This document shows, one piece after another, positions 38,340 to 49,557 of a stretch of DNA of 64,000 nucleotides. Location: NCBI GenBank assembly GCA_973895155.1, contig OZ316895.1, positions 5,146,001-5,210,000 of the forward strand. Reading direction: 5' to 3'. The position numbers were made by a program, and so were the translations under genes. Position 1 is the stretch's first letter. The number at the start of each line of letters is the position of its first letter. Under the pieces are notes generated by a model. The model was not told where the DNA came from. It saw only the letters and a list, made by a program, of their open reading frames with translations, and ran no database searches. This DNA is from Marsupella aquatica (taxonomy: Eukaryota; Marchantiophyta).

Positions 38340-38700
38340 CCCACCACAAAGCAATGAGGTATTTGGTTGATAGTATATGGTCAATCCGCTTCAGCCAATG
38401 AGGTATTTTTTTGATAGTATATGGTCAATCCGCTTCAGCGGGGAGACCTTATATGGGAGACAAAATACTGACATAAAGAAACAAGTAGGTGCCCTTAGCT
38501 GCACGTCGTGGGTGTATATGGTCGACCCGCATATGCCGGGTGTTTTTTAATGACATATTTGGTAGATAATATATGGTCAACCCATGTATGCCAGAGACAT
38601 ATTTGGTCGATAATATATGGTCAACCCATGTATGCCAGAAGACCCTATATGGGAGGCAAAATAAACAAACAGATGCTCTTAGCTGCAAGTTAAGGGTGTT
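38340..38700. repeat. Nested tandem repeats with 'atatggtcaa' core
   Basis: A 45-nt unit ('aatgaggtattt..ttgatagtatatggtcaatccgc', split here for length) occurs twice from 38353. A related unit with 'gataatatatggtcaacccatgtatgccag' content occurs twice at about 38560 and 38600. The frame 'tatatgggag.caaaata..' is repeated at about 38450 and 38643 with about 190 nt spacing. This is a small satellite built by successive duplication; no coding role. Confidence 0.65.
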
Positions 38701-41470
38701 TTTGTGATTAAACAGCCACTTCTTTGTCCCCCCTAGCATTTGAGGGCAGTAGCCTTGTAATCATCACCAGCTGTCACATTTTGCTCCTGAGCAGTCATGC
38801 TGTAATGTAGACCATATACAGATTGTATAAAACTATGGTAATATTTAATGAGATATAATCAAGTCAAAGAGAATTGTGGTGGCAGCAACCTAAAGCCCCA
38901 AAACCTGAAAAACCACACAGGTGACCTTAACGATAGGTGAGAATTAGACTCTTTTTTGTTGGTCTTGAATGAAATGAGTAGACTCTTCCCACCCAAACAG
39001 TGACATACATTCTCCCCACCCCAATAGTTATCAGTGCCTTTTTTAGACAGCGGGTGTCTATGGCGCTTCAGCGAGCACATGCCTTCACTATTCTTCGTAG
39101 GGGAGAGGCGGTTGGATTCTGAGCATCTAGTCAGATTCCCTTGCTTGACCCTCCTATGCAATTTCCCACCTGAGCTTTACCAGGCTCTTCAGTTTGCAGA
39201 TAGGTAGAGTTTTGGTTTGTGTGTCTTTTGCTTTCCTTGCGCTGGGCTAGTGCCTGGTCTGTTAGTATTTTTGGCTTTTTCTTGTTCTCCTTTGACTGGG
39301 TTTTTTGGCCTGTCTCTCGGTTCAGTGTCTCCTGCTTTTTGGCAGTTTGATATATAATAGTGACACACATTCTTTGTAGGGGAGTAGACTCTCCCGGCCC
39401 AAAGTGGCATACATTCTTTGTAGGAAACTCATTTGGGTGAGCCCCCTAGGATGGGCAGACCTGCACCAGGAGGAGGGATAGGTTGGGTAGGTGAGTTCTT
39501 TATCTGCATATCACATTATTTTATTTATGGGATTTTCTAGTGTACATGAAAGGACGTAACTTTTATGTACAGATTGCAGGTAACCATTTTTGGAGGCACA
39601 TAGTGTTCCCATAATCTCTTGCCCATAAATAACCTTTTTTGGACAATAATTACTTACTATAGTGGAGGTTTGGGCTAGGGTTTTAGTCTGAACCTTACTC
39701 CGAGAAAGCTCAGAAAAGTTTCCCAGCGACCATCGAGTAAAATTTCTTTCACTATCTGGTCACCTGATTACAAGTGTTGCTCGCGGACAAGAGGTGGGGT
39801 CCCTCTCACCTATCATAATTTTCCTTGGGATTTAATTGGATAACAATGTGAATTTTCAATATCCAATAGTCAGCACTGAGGGCGAGGGCAAGGGTGCGGA
39901 GGGTTGCAGAGGGACTGGTGAGCCATACTAGGGGGATTGTTTTTGGCCAATCAATTAGTTCAGAAAAAACAGGATTTCAATGGACGGCCATGATTGTTAC
40001 CCACCCAATTCCCACCCATATGCTTGGGGGTTTCACTTCCACAAAAATGGCACATCATGTGCGGCAAAGGATAAAATAGTTTTATTTTCCTAAGAGAAGA
40101 ATTAAGAATTTTTGGAGAAAAACAATAGGGTCTTTTTAAATTCAAATTTGAGACATATAAGAACATTAGGGTCTTTTTAATCAAAATTTGAGAATATTCC
40201 ATTTTATAGAGGTTTAAAAATAATATTTTTTATTCAGTACATTTTAGGGGGTCCGAGGCCTAAAACGTCGCAAGTGATGGGCAAGTCTTCATATAGTGAG
40301 ACCCCTGAGCCCATATGACAGTTTGTAAACAGAGGATGGAGGAGAATGGGCAATTTTGCAATTACATTGTGCAGATGGAGAGTGTCTCTTTGGTTTATTT
40401 TACTTGCAAGTACAAGGTGAGCTCCCCTTCATAGGAGGTGGGTGAGCTATGATTGGTGAGAGTTGGATTATCTCTTTGTCACAATATTTTATCTAGGGAG
40501 CATAATAACCATGCTACCCTGACAAGTTCACAAGCTCCTTTACAACAATTCTTCTTCTCTCTCTCTTAGTCTATAAATCCTAAAACAGATATCTAAATAT
40601 GAGCTTTCACAAAGATATATCCCCTCTCCACCATTGTAACCTCAATGCCCTTAACCATGGCTAATTTGTGCTCCAGTTAACCTAACCAAGCATTAGAGTT
40701 AAGTACTATTAAATTCTCTAGCCTCTTAACTATAGTCTTGAGTTAACTACGAAGTGAGTTTATTCCTACTCTCCATTAATATGTATGTTCACAAGAGATG
40801 CTAGAAAGGAAACTCCTTTTGTTAACTAGAAGCAAGTTTGGATCTCTGAGAATTGGAGTCAAGCTAGTGTGCCATGGTCTCTACTTCACAGACCATCAAG
40901 GTGTGAGAATGGTTTCCTCCCTGTGAGATTGGGTAGACAAGTCATGTCCATGGGTGTGAAAGTGACGCCAAAAACGCCCTTTGTAGACTATTTTCACTTA
41001 ACAAAGTACGCAGGCTTGTACTGATTGCATGACAAATGTGCTTGACAAGCTTTAAAAGATTTCTCATGCCTCAACTGGTTCTGCAGCTAAGCTGCTTGAG
41101 ATGAGCAAGATCTTCAGGCAGGCCAAATGAATCAGCCATGATCGGTTCGATCACTTGATTTCCAGGTACTTCAAGACTTTCCATGCTTGCACATTGTACA
41201 GTCCAAAATGGAAACAGAAAACTTATAATTTGCTATGCTTCAATCCTTCATTATATGAGTTCTAGACACACTTGAGGTTGCCAAAATCATGATCAACATG
41301 AAAATTCTGCTTTGGCTTTTTCAAACCACACCTGCTCATATAAAAGGGCCCCATCCTTTGCCTGGCTACTTCTCGCCCATGTCCCGTGGTGAGCAGTGTA
41401 TTTCCTGTAAAAAGTGGAGCCCAAGTCCCTGTTTGCACAAGTCCAATCCTAGCAAAAGTGATTGTATAAT
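38701..41470. other. Repeat-rich intergenic DNA
   Basis: Contains the second copy of the 14960-15560 type repeat (39030-39360) and SINE 3' fragments (about 38983-39025 and 39360-39480). It also holds a 25-nt phrase starting 'gctcgcggacaagaggtgggg' (39780) also seen at 37839, where the SINE inserted. Another relative, 'gctccccttcataggaggtgggtgagctatg', is at about 40420. No gene is recognised. Confidence 0.45.
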
Positions 41471-41473
41471 GTG

Positions 41474-42078
41474 TCGTGCGCATACACATCGCTACACAAC
41501 ATACATCGCTTATCACACATATCCAAGCATAGTCACAATCTAACGACACAAACCTAAGAGAATGAGCTACAAATGGAACCCATGTCCATACATGCCCAAA
41601 ACCCACAATAATCTTCTTCAATAGTGCAAATCGAACAACGATCGGTGCTAATCCAACAACAATCCCATCCGATGCGATCACACATGTATGTCAAGCCCAA
41701 CGCACCTTGTGCTTCAAGGAATCCACGTTACATGCACACAACCTGGTCAGCCACACCATAGCCACCAAGCTCATGCTCAAAGGCTCAACATTGAAAGATG
41801 AGGCCTTTGAGCCAACACAAGGGGATAACTATCCCTCACACCAACTCAAACTAAACATAGTGCTCATGTAGCACACATACAAAACCTCTATACCTAGATA
41901 GTACGATATACTTTACTACCACTCTAAATGGTGTGACAGCTGTCGTGCACATACACATCGCTACACAACATACATCGCTTGTCACACATATCCAAGCATA
42001 GTCACAATCTAACGACACAAACCTAAGAGAATGATCTACAAATGGAACCCATGTCCATACATGCCCAAAACCCACAAT
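41474..42078 (-). repeat. Pair of 136-bp direct repeats, likely LTR remnants
   Basis: Bases 41474-41609 and 41943-42078 are nearly identical and in the same orientation. On the minus strand the second copy begins TGTGGGTTTTGGG immediately after a purine-rich AGGGGGGCGA stretch, which fits a polypurine tract followed by the 3' LTR of the decayed Ty3 element to the right. The other copy may be part of a second LTR or an internal duplication. The LTR reading is inference. Confidence 0.55.
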
Positions 42079-42251
42079 CGCCCCCCTAGCTGGAAGTGAG
42101 GTCCCCTAACTCTAGCTAGCCATGAGTTCTAGAAGGTTGATATACACCTTTTTAGGTGTGAAGATCAGGAGGCCGGGTGCAAGTGAGCCCCATCGATCAC
42201 CTACCTGCAATCTATATCTTCCATGAGAACACGAATGATAACTAGTCGGCA

Positions 42252-44340
42252 TCACCGACATTGAGGACACAACCATGATCCACTAGGAATCATGTGCAAG
42301 GGTGGTGTCAAACACGACATGTGCCATCCTCTAGAACACCGATCACAATCAACATAGTAGCTGCTCCCTGAGTAGACCCACACAACATACACTTCAAGCC
42401 AGCACGAACATGTGCCAAGCTTGGATCCATAGTACCATCAATGTTTGGAAGATGACATGGCGCACAATTACGCACATGATCCTTCCAAACCATACCATCA
42501 TGTCCTTCCAATATAAGGACTCCAGAAGGCAACACTTCACGCACACGTAAGATTGTCCGCCCTACATCAAGCATTGTTGGTGCTGTCTACTGCAAATAAA
42601 CATAATCGCCAGGATGAAATCTTCTAATCCTCGTGCGATAACCTCCTCCACGAATAGTAGCATACCGCAAAGTATCACGATGTTGGGCAATAGCAAGGTT
42701 GTCAAAGGCCATGGGCATGACTCTCTCAAAAACTTGTGCCCTCTCTGAACAAACCTTGACCCAAACATCTGGATCATCCAAATCCACAACAGTTGCAACA
42801 TCACGATGAATAGCCGTTGGCAAATCTGGTTCTCTACCATAGAGCAAGAAATAAGGTGAAAAGGATGCAAGTGATGCTTGTCGACTGAAACGGTAGCCCA
42901 TAGCTAGCCAAGGTAGTTGGAGATCCCAGTCTCCCAAATGACCAACCTGCAAGCCATACTTACGCAATCCTCTCTTCACAGTTTGTACAACTCTCTCTGC
43001 CAATCCATCTGCCTCAGGATGATCACGAGAAGTAGTACGATGATCAATCAGAGCTTGCCTACACAAATCCTCAAAATCTCCACGAAATTCCGTGCCCTGA
43101 TCAGTCAACACCTCAGCTGGTGCTCCAAAGTGACTGAGTACTCAATCCAAAAATGTGGTAGCCACTCCTCCACTAGCTTTATCTGGCAATGCCACTAGTT
43201 CAATCCACTTGGAGAAGTGCTCCACCATAACCAAAACATACCGATTGTGACGTTGGGTAAGAGGCAATGGACCAGCAAAGTCCAAACTCCATCGATATCC
43301 CAAACCCATGATCGGTACGGATGCAACTGGGGAGTGGGAGCATTGAACGATGCTCGCACTCGATCACAAACCACACACTTAGCTATCAATTGCTGGACAT
43401 CAGTGTGCATACCACGCCACCAATACTGTGTCTGCAGCAAGCTATAAGTGCGCTTTACACCAAAGTGCCCTAACTCTTCGTGCGCATGTCGCACCAAATG
43501 TACTCGTTGTGACGGTTTTGGTACAACCAACACCTTCCCATCACGTAGTACCCTCAAAAGATGGTTTCCTTCCCATCGAAATCTCTTGGCTCATTGTAGA
43601 ACCCTATCACGCTCCTTAGCATCAACATTGCCACCAATGCAGCCAACACGCAAATATTCCGACACTCTCACATCGTTGTGAATATCTTGCTGTCCAAAAA
43701 CTACATCACCAACATCCATATCGGAAGACTCATCATCTACTCTATCCAATGAAGTAGAGTCTACATATCCACTACATACTGGCACCCAACAAAGGAAAGC
43801 AGACGCATGCCATCCTGGCACCATCTCCTTATCCGTCTCATCATGCCATCGGGCTCCAGTCTCATCCTCTTGACTGGTACATGGATTGCGGCTCAACCCA
43901 TCTACATCCAAATTCACTTTTCTAGGTCTATGCACAACCTGAAAATCATACTCTTGCAACAACAATGCCCATCGTGCAAGCTTCCCTCTAAGCTTGTCAG
44001 ACTCCATTAACCACTTGAGAGGTTGATGATCAGTGATCAAGGTGAACAAATTACCAAACAAATAGCAACGGAAATGTGCCACAGCCCACACTGCTGCCAA
44101 ACACTCTCCCTCATAAGAGCTATACTTAGCCTCTACTGAATTGTTGGATCTACTGGCATACGCCACAACAAACTCATTCCCCTCATCATCCTTCCGAGTC
44201 AACACTGCTCCAAGTCCTACTCCACTCCAATCAGTGTGAAGCTGAAATGGTCGCCCTGAAATGGGTCTTCTCAAAATAGGTGTTGACGCCAGTCTTTCCT
44301 TCAACTCTTGGAAAGCATGCTCCTGGTGGGGGATCTCTCC
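42252..44340 (-). mobile_element. Decayed Ty3/Gypsy element: RNase H, integrase and PHD finger
   Basis: Minus-strand pol remains, in order. RNase H (44340 to about 43860, with HTDWSG, YEGE, LITDHQ and VDGLSR acidic residues). Integrase zinc domain (about 43480-43370, H..H and CVVC). Catalytic core fragments (LTDQGTEF at about 43110, DGLAERVVQTVKRG around 43015). A C-terminal segment (42574-42252). The frame is broken by TGA at 43591-43593 and 43142-43144, TAG at 42587-42589, a shift in the integrase core near 43290 and another near 42350. After that last shift the sequence completes a Cys4-His-Cys3 PHD pattern (starting Cys codon at 42391, ending CPQC then TGA at 42252-42254). The 5' part (gag, protease, most of RT) is missing; truncation is at about 44340, beside a heptamer repeat. 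It is not autonomous. Confidence 0.85.
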
Positions 44341-44343
44341 GTG

Positions 44344-44385
44344 ACAGCAAACAGCAAACAGTAAACAGCAAACAGCAAACAGCAA
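44344..44385. repeat. Heptamer microsatellite (ACAGCAA)6
   Basis: Six units, one with a substitution (acagtaa), placed exactly at the truncated end of the Ty3 relic. It may have arisen at, or from, the breakpoint. Confidence 0.85.
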
Positions 44386-45086
44386 AACTCATACCAGCAA
44401 ATGTGCACCCAAAAAAGACACCAAAGGGTATGAAAATATTGTCACATATATTGGACGTGAAGCGGCCATTGAGTACATTTATACTAGCGCCGAGCGCTAT
44501 AAGGAAAACAACCAAATAAAAACCTCTTTGAACTACCGGCTACAGTAATAGCGTCGGGCGCTACTCCAATCCGACACATCACAACGTTCTTATTGAGTGT
44601 CGTCGTTCTCCATAAACGGGTAAATAAAACAAGGAAAACTAAAGACCAGATCCACAACCACCACTCGACTCTGAGCCCGATTCAGAACCGCTACTTTATG
44701 ATCTATCAGTGGACTCTGCTTCGTCGTCCACATACTTGGATTTTGCAATATCATCTACGAAGTGATTCTGCACAAACTTTCTATCTGAGCCTCTCCTGAG
44801 TCTAAGACCCTTACTCTCCCAAGTAAGCGTCCTGACTGAATCTGCCCGTCGTGCCGCCTTTTCAGCATAAGAGGGGAGAACAAATGGCTTCTCCGGGGTC
44901 TGTACAACGTTCCTAGAGACATTCCTTCGAAGTTGAAAACGCCTCCGAAGATTCCACTTTGACCTGAGAATTTGAACTGGAGTTCTTTAGTCGAAGTCGG
45001 GAAATCGGGCGAATTTTCTAGACAAAAGGGAGTAGAGGAGTTTTTTGGAAAAAAGTATACAATGAGAGAAAGAAAGCTAAAGAAAA
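44386..45086. other. 3' flank of the ParB/methyltransferase pseudogene
   Basis: No gene recognised. It contains two copies of the 15-nt near-palindrome (44485-44499 and 44549-44563). A polyadenylation region for the pseudogene would be expected here. Confidence 0.4.
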
Positions 45087-48046
45087 TTACTCTTCTGACT
45101 CTTCACTGTCCTCATCTCCAGATCCAAGGTCCACCACATTCTTCGACACCTCATCATCTTTAGATTGCTGAGAAGCATTTCCACCCTCACCCTCGTCTTC
45201 CGAATCAAAATTTAGAATAGCACGGAGCCTGTCCTGCTTCTTACTTCCAGGAATCTTCTTAGGAGGAGTTGGTGCAACCACTTCTTTGTTCTGTAAAAGA
45301 TCGAGGAAGACCTTACCGGAAGTATCAACAAACTCTGGCCGATTTTCCAGCCCAACAACAAAGCGACCAGAATAATCTCCAGCCACAAACGTACTACCAG
45401 AACCTACTGTCCAGTCCATAACGATATCTCCAGGAAGAGTCACCAATTCCAAAATAGTTTGCATGAAACCCACAGGCAATCGTGAATTTCCTGCAAATTG
45501 GAGCTCAGGAGTCGGGTCATGTCGCGGCAACGAAAACCCAATAATGTTAGTGACGGAAGGGTCTTCATCATTCGATAGTGGCCGGAACTTGGGGTCTTTC
45601 GGGACCCTTCCCTTTGTCGAAATGCGGCAAAATATATTAAGAGTAAGTGTGAATATCTGCAACACAGTTTCCCAATGAAGGCAGTATAAGAAAACAGACA
45701 CATATATTAGCGCTTGGCGCTAGTCAACCATTCATCCTTACGAAAGATAAGTGAATTGTAGATATAGCGAATGCTGATAGTAGCGTCGGGCGCTAGTATG
45801 TGCAAGAGGAATTGTTACCTGAGTATCAGATCGGGGCCTATACATTGGTGTAGTCATGACCACATGGTGGGTTGAAATACACTGGAAACACTTAGAATCC
45901 TGGCAAGCCGCAATCACTTCAGATACCTGATCATAGTCTCCTCTATGTAAAATTGCAAGTAGGCCATCGTTTGCAAGGAACGGCTCCATGGCTCGGAAGA
46001 AAGAGCTGGGAATAGTGTAATCCTGAAGGTTCCACTTGGGAACCTTCCGATCAAGAAGTGTTGGTTTTAATCTAGTGGGAATGTAGATGAAACCAGCATC
46101 CACACCAAAGCCCCTCTCTTTTCCGCCACGCATTACTCCCTTCTCTCTGTCTCCTGACTTTACCAATTCCTTTCCCCAGGCCTCAACTTTAGTAACCCAC
46201 ATGAGCTTCATCCCCTTGTTAAATACCGAATCGTAAAATTCGTTTAAATTGGACTCCACAAAACAGTGTCTAGAACACCTTTGCTTAAATTCTCGACATC
46301 TCTTTGGAGTCCATAGGAAATAACGTCTCGAGTAGATGATGCTGCTCTGTCCTCACCGGCGCCTCTCTTTTTCTTTTTCTTCGTGCTAGTTGCGTCAAGA
46401 GGGACAATGGATTTGCCAGCACCATCCGGGGTCCCTTGATCCGGGGTTTCTTGAGCTCCAGTGTTTGCCTCCGATGCCTGAGGAGTTGCATCATTCTTCC
46501 CTTCGGCAGCCGGGACCTCCGTGTCGGAATTTCGACCTCCTGTTAGGCACAGAAACTTGAATGAGTCCAACCTTTCAGACTAGCGCCAGGCGCTATTAAT
46601 CAAAGGAATTTCCAAATGAAACTCCTGCAAAAGCAGCGCCAACAAGTAACCAAAAAGCGCTTAGACTACTCACTTTTCTTGAAGGACCTTGTGGAGTCAC
46701 TTGGTGCAGCCGACTCATTCTTCGCCTTTGCTCTTGGCTTACGGCTTCGGTCAACGTGCATGACAAGAGACTCACAATTCTTCTGTAACTCAGATGCAGA
46801 TTCGTCAACATCAGACTGGAGACCTTGCTTCATTGCAGACACATAGTTGGCAGGGATCTGGGACTTCTGCAACTTCATGAAGGCATCCTTCTCAGCTTCG
46901 TCGAACGGTAAATCCCATTTGTCTGTGTCGAGGTACCACGGACAGTGAAGTCTCTCCCACTCCGACAATGAACGTGGTGGAAACTTTCCCTCCGCTGGGT
47001 ACATCAAATAAAGGTCGGCAAGAGCGTCTCCCTCTTCGATAGACACCCATTTCTGAAATGCAGTCAGGTATGCCCACAGAGTGTCAGGAGATCTAAGCTC
47101 CATCCACATGTAAAACCGGTATAGATATCGTTTGGCTCTCTTCCGATTCCGCTCTGTGTAATCTTCCTTGTCCGCATATTTGGAAGGCCACAAGTTGTTG
47201 AAAATTTTTGCCTTGACAAGATCCCCAAAGTTTCTGAATTCATCGAGAATGATCTTAAGCATGGCCTCCATTGACTCACACCCAGACTTTGTGAGACGGT
47301 CAGCCGGCATCCGGTCAGAAATCTGTTTGAAAGAAGTGTGAAGCATTCCAATTGCAATTCCCTCCACAGAATTCCAAGTATGCCATGTATGGCACCACTG
47401 CTTCACAGGCTCGTCGTTGACACTTGCAGGATGGAAAAACTGTTTCCGAATCTTGGGAGTGCAGTGGGCTACTAGAAGGGTGCACCTCAATTTTGGATCC
47501 AGGTATGAAACAGCAGTAAACAACCTGGCTCGATCCATTGTGCATACAACTGTGTCTGGCTTCTTCTCCCGTTTGTTCTTCTCAGTTACGGGATACATCT
47601 CAGCACAGGTTCCCAAATAATCTCCAAAATCCGGATGAAGTAAAGGGGTGATCTTCGTCACTTTGATCGACCAATCTTTGGTCGCCTCCTTCATCATTGC
47701 CTCATGCCTCTTTGTGGTCTCCTCTTCTGACCAAGAAGCCCCTTGAGCTTTGGCTAAAGCCATATCAGACTTAAATTGATTTGAGTAAGACTTGATTTTG
47801 TCCACACACAGAATGTAGATGAGAGCATCCTATGGCATTTTATGTGTAAACCAAGACCCCTTTCTCGTCTTCTTTTGGATCGCCTCAAACTTTGCCATGT
47901 TCACGCTGTCGATGAGTGGCTTATAGTGATCAAGATCACACGACAAAATTCAGGAAATTCTGTCCGCGTCAAGAATCCAGGAAGGCTCGACGACTGCTTG
48001 TCCAAGCCTGGATGCAATGAAAAGGAATTAGTAGCGCCGGGCGCTA
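44485..48046. repeat. Six dispersed 15-nt near-palindromes TAGCGYCNGGCGCTA
   Basis: Copies: 44485-44499 (TAGCGCCGAGCGCTA), 44549-44563 (TAGCGTCGGGCGCTA), 45708-45722 (TAGCGCTTGGCGCTA), 45781-45795 (TAGCGTCGGGCGCTA), 46581-46595 (TAGCGCCAGGCGCTA), 48032-48046 (TAGCGCCGGGCGCTA). The arms TAGCG/CGCTA are invariant; variation is confined to the centre. Four lie in the three introns of the ParB/methyltransferase pseudogene and two in its 3' flank; none is in an exon. I saw no copy elsewhere in the window. The only similar site is TAGCGGCGCCGCTA inside each LTR. Spacing of this kind is what a protein-binding or methylation target would look like, but function is not shown. Confidence 0.85.
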
Positions 48047-48446
48047 GCAAAAATTGGGGAACGAACACTTTTGCAAAGCATGTTTGGTCCAAAATGAATG
48101 ACAGGGGTAACAACAGTTAACGAATAGAACTTACTGGTTCAAGGTGTGCATTGCCGCCTCGAGCTCAACTAGCAAACCTCTGTCACCATTGAAAATGATG
48201 CAAATCACACGAGGATGATACTTCAAGTTGTCCGGATTCTCCCTCGTGATGATTGACCATGAGTACAATCGATGATTTCCGTCAAACACACAAAATATTT
48301 TATCTTTTAGAATATGGAATGTTGGGTCCGCATCACACTCTTCCTCAAACTTGTCGTTCTCTGCGACCCAGATTGGATTCCAAGAGTCCCGGATCTCGCT
48401 GGTGCATATCTGAGAAACCCCATCGGCATTCGTAGGTTGAACGTAG
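45087..48446 (-). pseudogene. ParB-like / DNA methyltransferase-like gene, exons 1 (end) to 5
   Basis: Continuation of the gene that starts at 63627. The retrotransposon separates this part from the first half of exon 1. Exon 1 resumes at 48446 and ends at 48135; it carries VFDGNHRLYSW, like the catalytic loop of ParB/sulfiredoxin-fold domains. Exon 2 is 48007-46674, an unrecognised domain of about 440 residues rich in Trp. Exon 3 is 46539-45819 and exon 4 is 45656-45087, all with GT-AG borders in phase. The last exon holds DWTVGSGSTFVAG then RFVVGLENRPEF, the motif I and following strand of beta-class N4/N6 DNA methyltransferases, where motif I is C-terminal. A WSP tripeptide near 46250 may be a worn motif IV. 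The C-terminus is acidic. Lesions: TGA at 47950-47952, TAG at 47830-47832, and a frameshift near 46255. Counting both halves of exon 1 as one, the whole gene has four confirmed coding exons plus the intron-split exon 3 region. Confidence 0.75.
48442..48446. repeat. Target-site duplication, left copy (CGTAG)
   Basis: CGTAG immediately left of the LTR is repeated immediately right of the other LTR (63222-63226). Five bases is the usual duplication for Ty3 integrases. Removing the element and one copy restores a continuous reading frame in the host exon. Confidence 0.97.
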
Positions 48447-49557
48447 TGTCACTTGCCTCTCCAACGGTTAATACGTGCAAACCGCACTTTTCTTCGCTTA
48501 AACCGTTGGTATCGTATTACGGGGTCGTGGAGGGACGCTATTTGGATTCTTTTCACACCAGGATGAGTATTTTGGTTTCCGCTCCCGGAAATGTAGGTTT
48601 TGATCAAGTCTACCGACTACCCTCACCCCACAGCTTTTGATCAAGTCCTGCCGACTACCCCACTACACCTTCACTCGGAGTCACCCAAAGAGTGCTGTCA
48701 CCACCCCTACTCACAAGGCCGACTCAAACCAAGCAAGTTTCTTCAAATCATAGAACGGGAGAACATAATTCGGAAAGCGAAAAAGGGAGAAGGAACACAC
48801 AACAAAAGCCCATCAAGTCAAATGTACAGATCCATATCTCTTGGGAAAAACGATACACATTGCATGAGTAACCCGGCCTCCTGCCGTCTACTCAACTCCT
48901 GCCTCTCCGGACAATGAGTATGGCTCCCCCTCACTACTCTGAACACGCTTTCAAACTCCTCAGGCTCCACTCTATCCCTCCTTGCTAACTTCACACTGAG
49001 TCCCCCTAACTACTTCGGGGCTATCCCCCTAAATACTGAAAAATCACACCAAAGCACCCCTCACAGGGTCACAACGGTGGCGGCTACCCTAGCGGCGCCG
49101 CTAAAACCTTGCACTAAGAGAAATCCTTAAACTGAAGAGGAGCATGCGGCACACACATGCTGCTAAAACCCTAAACCCAAAACAAGGGGGCCGACGGTGC
49201 CTTCGACGGCGCCCCAACAGTACACGTGAACCCTGAAAGTGAGAGGCACCCCAAAATGGCCGAAACTAGGTGCCCTTCCAAGTGCACACCTGAGCTCACC
49301 CCTGGATAGCTCTTCTTTTCCTGCTTCCGAATCACTAAGTCGCTCCCTCAACGGACTTCAGACGCCTGAGTTATGGCCGTTTCCGTACCGCAAAAACATA
49401 AGTTCTCCAGGCCATAACTTGCTCATCCTGGCTCCGTTTGAGGAGCGCCGCCTCTTGTTGGAATCAGCTCCGCGAGCTCATCCCAACAAGCCCATGAGTG
49501 ACCCCCCACTAAAATGTTGGAAATCTGGAGGCCGTACACCCACGTCCGTACGCCTAT

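Noticed and set aside
44485-48046. Interpretation of the 15-nt palindromes as proven parS-like binding sites
   Set aside because: The similarity is only in arrangement; no binding evidence exists and the sequence does not match the bacterial parS consensus.
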